NCBI GenBank assembly: GCA_007136595.1
Contig: SLGQ01000116.1
Coordinates: 1 to 5,052, forward strand
DNA length: 5,052 nt
DNA from: Candidatus Sumerlaeota bacterium
GTDB taxonomy: Bacteria > UBP6 > UBA1177
Direction: 5' to 3'
Shown here: piece by piece, positions 1-5,052 of the stretch
How the letters are laid out: every line of letters begins with the position of its first letter
Numbering within the stretch: position 1 is the stretch's first letter
Notes under the pieces: model-generated
Seen by the model: the letters and a program-made list of their open reading frames with translations, nothing else
Database searches by the model: none
What the model was told of the DNA's origin: nothing
Translations under genes and position numbers: made by a program

Positions 1-728
1 GAGCCGCCTGCATTGAATATCTGAATACCGGCGGAATGCCTGAAGTTGTTAAAGTCAAAGATGTTTTTGCAAGGCAGAATCTTGTTTCAGCAACCGTTGA
101 TTCAATAATAGTCAGAGACATCGCAACAAGACATCAGATCAGAAATATACCTCTTTTAAGAAAAATGGCCGATTATTTCTGTTTTTCACCGACAGATGAA
201 GTTTCAAGAACAAGAATATCAAATATTTTAAAAGAAGGGGGCGAAAACGCATCGATAAATACTGTTTCAGAATACATGGAATACCTGAAAGATGCTTTTT
301 TCATTCACGAATGCCCGCTCTTATCACATAAAAAAGGAGATGTATTAAAAAGCGTTCCTTTAAAAGTTTATCTGAACGACACCTCTTTTGCAAAAACAGC
401 AGACGAACAGAGCGATTTTGGCAAACTGCTTGAAAACATTGTATTTGTAGAGCTTATCAGACGCGGTTTCAAAGTAAAGACTTTAAAAATTGATAACGGT
501 GAAATTGATTTTGTCGCACGGATTGGAAACAAATTACATTATTATCAGGTTGCATATCTCATCGGAGAAAAAGGAAGCGCCGTTTATAATAGAGAGTTTG
601 GTAATCTGATGAAAATCAAAGACCATTTCCCAAAAACTGTTCTGTCAATGGATGAGTTGCTCCATCAACCGGTTGAAGGAATAACCCATGAAAGTGTTGT
701 GGAATTCCTGAAAAACCCACTTCTGTAA
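1..728 (+). CDS. AAA ATPase with DUF4143 C-terminal domain, 5' partial
   Basis: The reading frame is open from the left edge (first full codon at base 3) to TAA at 726-728. The Met at base 36 is internal, because the codons before it encode IEYLNTGGMPEVV, the conserved stretch that follows the ATPase core in this family. The N-terminal P-loop half therefore lies outside the window. Numbering from Met36, the visible part holds a winged-helix-like linker (about 50-95), a YLNDTSFAK segment (112-120; family form Y..D.G), GKLLENIVFVELIRRG (129-144), and EIDFVA (156-161) followed by YYQVAYL (169-175). This arrangement resembles a degenerate PD-(D/E)XK nuclease fold. The REF motif and FPKTVLSMD (198-206) close the domain. 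Family members are usually about 380-450 residues and are abundant accessory genes. Their substrate and role are largely unknown, and I assign none. The family call is confident. Completeness cannot be judged. Confidence 0.9.
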   Translation, partial: AACIEYLNTGGMPEVVKVKDVFARQNLVSATVDSIIVRDIATRHQIRNIPLLRKMADYFCFSPTDEVSRTRISNILKEGGENASINTVSEYMEYLKDAFFIHECPLLSHKKGDVLKSVPLKVYLNDTSFAKTADEQSDFGKLLENIVFVELIRRGFKVKTLKIDNGEIDFVARIGNKLHYYQVAYLIGEKGSAVYNREFGNLMKIKDHFPKTVLSMDELLHQPVEGITHESVVEFLKNPLL

Positions 729-735
729 AGTAGCC

Positions 736-765
736 TTGACAAAAATTTATGTTTTCTGGATTTAT
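736..765 (+). promoter_or_regulatory. Candidate sigma70-type promoter for the mtfA-like gene
   Basis: A perfect -35 consensus TTGACA lies at 736-741. The best -10 match at 17-base spacing is GATTTA (759-764), which fits TATAAT only moderately. The spacer is AT-rich. The site begins just after the stop codon of the upstream gene and lies about 50 bases before the ATG at 813, so the position suits separate transcription of the peptidase gene. This is consensus matching only. The weak -10 keeps confidence low. Confidence 0.4.
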
Positions 766-787
766 CCCCCCATTTCTCATATAAATC
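759..787. repeat. Inverted repeat GATTTAT / ATAAATC in the mtfA-like leader
   Basis: The arms GATTTAT (759-765) and ATAAATC (781-787) are exact 7-base inverted copies, separated by 15 bases that include a run of six C. Allowing one bulged G extends the pairing by two more base pairs (CT at 756-757 with AG at 788-789). Arm centres are about 22 bases apart, roughly two helical turns. The left arm overlaps the candidate -10 element. It could be an operator for a dimeric repressor, a weak 5' leader hairpin, or chance in AT-rich sequence. It is not followed directly by a T tract, so it does not look like a terminator for the upstream gene. Confidence 0.35.
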
Positions 788-799
788 AGGGTGATTTTT

Positions 800-805
800 A
801 AGGAG
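800..805 (+). promoter_or_regulatory. Ribosome binding site of the mtfA-like gene
   Basis: AAGGAG lies 7 bases before the ATG at 813. An in-frame TGA at 792-794 rules out any farther upstream start, so this site fixes the start of the peptidase gene. Confidence 0.85.
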
Positions 806-812
806 CGAGTCT

Positions 813-1637
813 ATGGTTCAGATAATCATTGTTTCAATTCCGGTAATTGTTTTCGTTATTTATTTTGCTGTTATGTCCTTAAGCAGGAGAAAAAGAGAAA
901 AAAGGAGATCTGAGGTTGCGGCTCAGAAATTTCCGGAAGAGTGGAACGGCTATCTTGAAAAACATTTTGAACTTTTCAAATATATGCCGGAAGGTCTTCA
1001 AGAAAAACTTCGTAGATATATCCTCATTTTCATTGACGAAAAGGAGTTTATGGGAAGTGGCGGACTTGAGCTGACCGATGAGATGAAAGTTGTGGTTTCG
1101 GCTCAGGCGTTACTTCTGATCCTCGGGATGAAAAAGCCCCATTTTTATCCGAAACTTTATATCATTGAGCTTTATCCTGCGGCATATAAAACAATGGCGC
1201 ATGACGGTGTAACAGTGAGTGAAAGTGTCCGGCTCGGTGAATCGTGGCAGGGTGGCCGGCTTGTGCTTTCATGGCTGCATTCAAGACAGGGAAAATATGC
1301 ATGGAATGACGGAAACAGTGTTGTTCTTCATGAGTTTGCACACCGCCTAGATCAGTTGAGCGGAAAAGCTGACGGAGCACCGGTTCTTGATGAAGTCCGC
1401 TGTTATTCTGCCTGGTCTGAAGTAATGAGCAGAGAATATGACAAAATGCTCAAAACCATTGAAAAAAGACAAAAATATCTCCTGAATGAATACGGAGCAA
1501 CCAATCCTGCTGAATTTTTTGCTGTTGCGACAGAAGTGTTTTTTGAAAGACCAGTCGATATGAAAGAGCAAATGCCCGAAGTTTATGGAATGCTTAAATA
1601 TTTCTATAAACTTGATCCGGCAAAGTGGATTCTGTAA
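813..1637 (+). CDS. mtfA: Membrane-anchored MtfA-family (M90) zinc metallopeptidase
   Basis: This 274-residue protein belongs to the MtfA / peptidase M90 family (formerly DUF980). The zinc motif is HEFAH (173-177) within VVLHEFAHRLD. The third zinc ligand is predicted to be Glu234 in NPAEFFAVATEVFF (231-244). The spacing of 57 residues from the second His agrees with the family. The conserved N-terminal part (about 40-106) and the segment ESWQGGRLVLSW (143-154) also fit. Residues 3-22 form a hydrophobic helix followed by a strongly basic stretch (SRRKREKRR, 24-32), so the protein is predicted to be anchored in the inner membrane with its catalytic domain in the cytoplasm. Enterobacterial MtfA is a soluble cytosolic protein of similar size that binds the glucose repressor Mlc and has aminopeptidase activity. 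No Mlc partner is visible here, so the target is unknown. The gene is probably monocistronic, with its own candidate promoter and a strong ribosome binding site. The symbol indicates family membership, not proven orthology. Confidence 0.9.
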   Translation: MVQIIIVSIPVIVFVIYFAVMSLSRRKREKRRSEVAAQKFPEEWNGYLEKHFELFKYMPEGLQEKLRRYILIFIDEKEFMGSGGLELTDEMKVVVSAQALLLILGMKKPHFYPKLYIIELYPAAYKTMAHDGVTVSESVRLGESWQGGRLVLSWLHSRQGKYAWNDGNSVVLHEFAHRLDQLSGKADGAPVLDEVRCYSAWSEVMSREYDKMLKTIEKRQKYLLNEYGATNPAEFFAVATEVFFERPVDMKEQMPEVYGMLKYFYKLDPAKWIL

Positions 1638-1691
1638 AACCCGTTTGACATTTTGCACCAAGAGCTTTTCACCATACTGAAAGATACGCAC

Positions 1692-1723
1692 CACAAAAAC
1701 AAAAATTCTTACTGTTCTGTAAG
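1692..1723 (-). terminator. Weak terminator-like hairpin at the 3' end of the transporter gene
   Basis: On the minus strand, CTTAC (1723-1719) and GTAAG (1712-1708) can pair around a 6-base loop. A T-rich tract, AATTTTTGTTTTTGTG (1707-1692), follows. The right arm contains the TAA stop of the transporter gene. The stem is only 5 base pairs with two G-C pairs, so it is weak, but the position at the end of the probable eno-transporter transcript is right. The rest of the convergent gap (1638-1708) shows only one other very weak stem, TTTCA/TGAAA at 1667-1682. Confidence 0.3.
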
Positions 1724-3958
1724 TTCAATTTGCTGAGCACTTTTAACGAAAAGTATTGTGGGGAGGTCTTCGTATTTTGATATCTGTTTGTCGAAAAAAT
1801 ATTCCGAGAGGGAAAATATCTTTTTTGAGTCTGTTTCTTCAAATTGTCCAGGAAGCCCCATCATTATAAGGTCTGAGCTCCCGGAGTATTTTTTGAGTGT
1901 TTCATGGAAATCACCTTTTTCATTTTCGAGGATCACCACTTCTCCGTCAATTCTACCGTTTTTAAGGAGAGTTTCCATCTCCTCTCTGTTTTCTTCGAGT
2001 TGTTCAGATCCTTCAACCATTCGGATCACGCGGACACCTATTTCAGCCTCCTTTACTTTTGAATATTCTTTTATGATGTAGGCGAGAAGAACCATTAAGT
2101 TGCCATTCATTTCTCCACGCCACCATATATCAATAGTGTTTATTTTCCGAAGTTTCGAGGTGTTTTTAAGAAGAAGAATGTTTTTGCTTCTTTTTATCAG
2201 CTTTGAGATCATTTTTACAGAATCAAGTTTTTTCATATAGTTCATAAGAACGGTATTTGTTTTTAGAACTGTAGGATGAGATGTGGTGAGCAAGGCAGAC
2301 ACAGTTTCGTTAATGTCATTATATTCAATGAATTCTGTAGGTATTCCGTAAGTTTCAAATTTTTCAGGCTTTCCAAGCACATTAAGGTGAACAAGACCTT
2401 TGTGCCCTTCAATAAAGGATGCAATAAATGCAACTTTTTCAGGTGTTGAATTTTCTCCGGGACCAGCTATCGCAGTAAGCACAGGTCTCCAGTTTTTGCT
2501 TCCCTGAACAACATTCTGAAGCATTTTCATCCATCTTACGGAAAGGGAAAATATTATTCCCCACCACACACCTTCAATTTTGTTTTGAGCTTTATATTTA
2601 AGGATCATCCTGAAAATAAAATACTGAGAAAGCAGTATTGCAACGCCGATAACAGGGTCAAACAACAAAATTGCCGCAATGCAGATCAAAAAGCCGTATA
2701 GGGAAACGAGCCAGTGGCTTTTGGAAGTAGGCCTGAACCCCGGGTTTTCACTTATCCTTTCAAGAAAAGCACTTCCATTTACCCATCCATAAACAAGTAA
2801 AAACAAAATACCAACTATCATAGAAGCGGTATTAATGTTTCCAGCCCAGATAATGGAAAGACCGATAACTCCCGAAAGCAAAACAGCGAACCTCGGTTCA
2901 GTTCCCCCTTTTATAAAATCGTTGCCGAAAAAATTCAGTTTTTTAGGCAATACATCGTTTATTGAAAGTGACTGCAAAGTTCTTGGTGCAGTCATGAAAA
3001 CAGATAAGGCAGATGATCCCGTCGCAAAAAGAATCCCCAAGATCAGCATGATCCCGAGAACACCGGAAGGAAAGGCATCTTTGTAGTTGATAATATCTGT
3101 AAGAAGAACAGCAATGGCAGTATTCCCGTCATATCTTTCTATGAGAAGAGATCTGTCCATAGCAGAAAATATTACAGCAGCAAGAATATAGACAGTAAAT
3201 GTAATTCCAATTGCCCAGAATGTCCCTTTTACAAGGCTTTTTCTGGGATCTTTAAGGTCGCCGCTCATTCCGATTCCTGCATCAATACCTGTAACAGCAG
3301 GGAAATACTGTGCAAAAGTGAAAAAGAATAAAGAGAGTGTCAGAGCCCTTTCACCTGTGAAGTTAAGTCCGCTTGAATAAAGAGGCTCCCCTTCATAAGT
3401 TATATTAAAGAAAGGAGAGATGATTATAGCAAGAACACTTGCTCCAAGAACAAAAAGGATGAGTGTCTGTATTTTCAGAGTGAAATCAGCTCCAAACATA
3501 ACGATCGTAAAAAACACCATAAAAAAAGATGAGGCAATTATCTGTTTTTGCATAAGTATTGAAGCGGGATCAGTTTCCGTAAAAAGCGGTATGAAGTGAA
3601 GCAAAGGGGCAGCTATTGCCCGGAGCGGTTCAGCAAAACCTATGCAGTAAAAACCGATACTTGCAGCCTGGGCAAGATAAAGCTGGATACCGATACTGCC
3701 GCCCAAAGCTTTGCCGAGGCTCCTTCTTGAAAGAGCATACATGCCGCCCGGACCAATATCGTTCAGGTTGGTTGCGCAATCTGCCATTGAAAAAGATGTT
3801 GCAAATGTAACGGTATGAGCAAGAATTATAACTCCAAGCATTGCCCAAAGCCCTACATCTGCTATAAGAACAGGCATTATAAGGAAAAGAACTGTTCCGA
3901 GGATCGCCTCAGTTGAAGGTACAAAAACACCTTTGAAAGTACCAAACTTTACTTTCAT
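1709..3958 (-). CDS. SLC12-like cation-chloride cotransporter (APC superfamily permease)
   Basis: This 749-residue inner-membrane transporter resembles the SLC12 (NKCC/NCC/KCC) branch of the APC superfamily. Family hallmarks, in order, are FGTFKGVFVPS (5-15) at helix 1, GPGGMYALSRRSLG (69-82), YCIGFAE (104-110) in helix 3, FPAVTGIDAGIGMSGDLKDP (219-238) in helix 6, SSALSVFMTAPRTLQ (315-329) in helix 8, and KNWRP (488-492) opening the soluble domain. I estimate 12 membrane segments, at about 11-33, 37-59, 86-110, 137-156, 162-181, 205-228, 244-266, 298-323, 355-372, 378-397, 414-432 and 435-453. The C-terminal 260 residues are soluble and contain TIDIWW (608-613) and SDLIMMGLP (695-703), both with counterparts in the eukaryotic C-terminal domain. 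Tyr104, Pro220 and Thr223 align with the potassium site of NKCC1, and Ala312, Ser315 and Ser316 with its sodium site. The start is fixed by AAGGAG 8 bases upstream. Many bacterial members are annotated only as amino acid permeases, so the true substrate (ions or amino acids) is not settled. It is likely cotranscribed with the upstream enolase gene. Confidence 0.88.
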   Translation of the reverse strand: MKVKFGTFKGVFVPSTEAILGTVLFLIMPVLIADVGLWAMLGVIILAHTVTFATSFSMADCATNLNDIGPGGMYALSRRSLGKALGGSIGIQLYLAQAASIGFYCIGFAEPLRAIAAPLLHFIPLFTETDPASILMQKQIIASSFFMVFFTIVMFGADFTLKIQTLILFVLGASVLAIIISPFFNITYEGEPLYSSGLNFTGERALTLSLFFFTFAQYFPAVTGIDAGIGMSGDLKDPRKSLVKGTFWAIGITFTVYILAAVIFSAMDRSLLIERYDGNTAIAVLLTDIINYKDAFPSGVLGIMLILGILFATGSSALSVFMTAPRTLQSLSINDVLPKKLNFFGNDFIKGGTEPRFAVLLSGVIGLSIIWAGNINTASMIVGILFLLVYGWVNGSAFLERISENPGFRPTSKSHWLVSLYGFLICIAAILLFDPVIGVAILLSQYFIFRMILKYKAQNKIEGVWWGIIFSLSVRWMKMLQNVVQGSKNWRPVLTAIAGPGENSTPEKVAFIASFIEGHKGLVHLNVLGKPEKFETYGIPTEFIEYNDINETVSALLTTSHPTVLKTNTVLMNYMKKLDSVKMISKLIKRSKNILLLKNTSKLRKINTIDIWWRGEMNGNLMVLLAYIIKEYSKVKEAEIGVRVIRMVEGSEQLEENREEMETLLKNGRIDGEVVILENEKGDFHETLKKYSGSSDLIMMGLPGQFEETDSKKIFSLSEYFFDKQISKYEDLPTILFVKSAQQIELTEQ

Positions 3959-3966
3959 AGAGAGTT

Positions 3967-3972
3967 CTCCTT
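3967..3972 (-). promoter_or_regulatory. Ribosome binding site of the SLC12-like transporter
   Basis: On the minus strand, AAGGAG lies 8 bases before the ATG at 3958, within the 33-base gap after the enolase stop codon. It supports this start and independent translation of the second gene on a shared transcript. No convincing promoter or terminator fits in the gap. Confidence 0.85.
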
Positions 3973-3991
3973 AATATTTCTGAATTTTTTG

Positions 3992-5052
3992 TTATTCGCC
4001 AAAAAGAATATCAGCACCGGGATAGTATCCGGTTTCATCAAGCATTTCTTCAATTCTAAGAATTTGGTTATATTTAGCAATTCTTTCACTTCTGCATAAA
4101 CTTCCAGTCTTTATCTGTCCTGCATTTACTGCAACGGCAAGATCAGCAATGAAAGTGTCTTCACTTTCGCCTGAGCGGTGAGAGATAACGGTTGAATATC
4201 CGTTTCTATGTGCAACTTCGATAGTATCAAGAGTTTCAGTAAGAGTTCCTATCTGGTTAAGTTTGATAAGAATGGAGTTTGCAACACCTTTTTCTATACC
4301 TTCACCAAGTCTTTCAACATTGGTAACAAAAAGATCGTCACCAACTATCTGAACTCTATCGCCGAGTCTTTCTGTGATCATTGCCCAGCCTTCCCAGTCA
4401 TCTTCTGCCATACCGTCTTCTATTGAGAAAATGGGATATTTGTTTACAAGTTTTTCATAGTAATCGACCATCTGTTCACTTGTAAGTTTTTCTCCTGTTG
4501 ATTTCTTGAAAACATAGTGTCCGTCTTCATAAAACTCTGTGGATGCCGGATCAAGTGCTATTACAATATCTTCGCCCGGTTTAAATCCTGCTTTAGTTAT
4601 CGCTTCCATTATAACTTCAAGTGCTTCTTCATTTGATTTAAGGTTTGGTGCAAAACCACCTTCGTCACCCACACCTGTTGAAAGACCTCTGTCTTTAAGG
4701 ATCTTTTTAAGTGCATGGAAAATTTCGGCATTCATTCTGATACCTTCACGGAAAGATTCAGCGCCGATCGGCATGATCATGAATTCCTGAAGATCAACAG
4801 TATTGTCGGCATGTGATCCACCATTAATGATATTGCTCATAGGAACAGGAAGAGTGTCTGCTCTCAGACCGCCGATGTATCTGAAAAGAGGTAATCCAAG
4901 TGAAGTTGCGGCAGCTCTTGCGACAGCCATTGAAACGCCCAGCATTGCATTGGCTCCGAGAACCGATTTGTTTTCAGTTCCATCAAGGTCAAGCATTGTC
5001 ATATCAAGAAGTCTCTGCTCAAGAGCACTCATTCCAACTATTTCCGCTGCGA
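3992..5052 (-). CDS. eno: Enolase (phosphopyruvate hydratase), 5' partial
   Basis: Enolase catalyses the reversible dehydration of 2-phosphoglycerate to phosphoenolpyruvate in glycolysis and gluconeogenesis, in the cytoplasm with magnesium. The frame stays open through the right edge. The Met at 5032 is internal (AAEIVG precedes it, as in other enolases), so roughly 75 N-terminal residues of a protein of about 425-430 are missing. Numbering from that Met, the landmarks are LDLDGTENKS (14-23), GANAMLGVS (26-34), NIINGGSHADNTVDLQEFM (67-85), and GDEGGFAPN (122-130) with catalytic Glu124. The metal ligands are Asp161 (ALDPA), Glu205 (SIEDG) and Asp232 (GDDLFVTN). The catalytic base is Lys257 (LIKLNQIGT). 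The phosphate-binding residues are His285, Arg286 and Ser287 (SHRSGESED), and Lys308 (IKTGS) is also present. Every active-site residue in the visible part is intact, so the enzyme should be functional. The stop is TAA at 3994-3992, and the SLC12-like gene follows 33 bases later. Confidence 0.98.
   Translation of the reverse strand, partial: AAEIVGMSALEQRLLDMTMLDLDGTENKSVLGANAMLGVSMAVARAAATSLGLPLFRYIGGLRADTLPVPMSNIINGGSHADNTVDLQEFMIMPIGAESFREGIRMNAEIFHALKKILKDRGLSTGVGDEGGFAPNLKSNEEALEVIMEAITKAGFKPGEDIVIALDPASTEFYEDGHYVFKKSTGEKLTSEQMVDYYEKLVNKYPIFSIEDGMAEDDWEGWAMITERLGDRVQIVGDDLFVTNVERLGEGIEKGVANSILIKLNQIGTLTETLDTIEVAHRNGYSTVISHRSGESEDTFIADLAVAVNAGQIKTGSLCRSERIAKYNQILRIEEMLDETGYYPGADILFGE

Noticed and set aside
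1..728. A defence or toxin-antitoxin role for the DUF4143 ATPase.
   Set aside because: The gene is cut by the edge and has no defence or toxin neighbours in view. The nuclease-like fold is degenerate in this family.
1645..1678. A second perfect TTGACA (1645-1650) just after the peptidase gene.
   Set aside because: No acceptable -10 lies at 16-18 bases, and any transcript would run antisense into the transporter gene.
1347..1694. A minus-strand open frame of 115 codons, plus a shorter one at 1162-1380, opposite the peptidase gene.
   Set aside because: They overlap a well-supported metallopeptidase on the other strand, and their translations resemble no family I know. They are antisense shadows.
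1758..3848. Several open frames of 64-107 codons within the transporter gene, including plus-strand 1758-2081, 2835-3086 and 3616-3810 and minus-strand 3630-3848.
   Set aside because: All lie inside the transporter gene, and their translations are low-complexity or family-less. The transporter frame is strongly supported by motifs.
4208..4790. Plus-strand open frames of 72 and 83 codons opposite enolase.
   Set aside because: They are complementary-strand shadows of a highly conserved enolase coding region.
813..5052. A glucose-regulation link between the MtfA-like peptidase and enolase.
   Set aside because: The genes are convergent and separated by the transporter gene, and no PTS or Mlc-like gene is present. 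Proximity alone does not support it.

Overview
This window comes from a bacterial chromosome of rather low GC (about 40% by eye). It looks like ordinary core and accessory genome, with no mobile element, CRISPR array, rRNA or tRNA that I can see. Two starts have strong AAGGAG Shine-Dalgarno sequences at normal spacing, which points to a bacterium with canonical initiation signals and argues mildly against Bacteroidota. I cannot name a phylum from the sequence alone.

Layout, left to right. (1) Bases 1-728, plus strand: the C-terminal part of an AAA ATPase of the DUF4143 type, cut by the left edge. (2) Bases 729-812: a short intergenic region with a candidate sigma70-type promoter, an inverted repeat and the ribosome binding site of the next gene. 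(3) Bases 813-1637, plus strand: a zinc metallopeptidase of the MtfA (M90) family with an N-terminal membrane anchor. (4) Bases 1638-1708: a convergent gap with only a weak terminator-like structure. (5) Bases 1709-3958, minus strand: a 749-residue bacterial homologue of the SLC12 cation-chloride cotransporters, with about 12 membrane segments and a soluble C-terminal domain. (6) Bases 3992-5052, minus strand: enolase, cut at its N-terminus by the right edge.

The enolase and transporter genes share a strand with 33 bases between them and no visible terminator, so they are probably cotranscribed with enolase first. The two plus-strand genes point toward this pair and are separate from it. The most notable item is the transporter. 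It keeps the residues that line the potassium site and the paired serines of the sodium site in animal NKCC/NCC proteins, but differs from them in the first membrane helix. I do not see an undescribed multi-gene system in this window.
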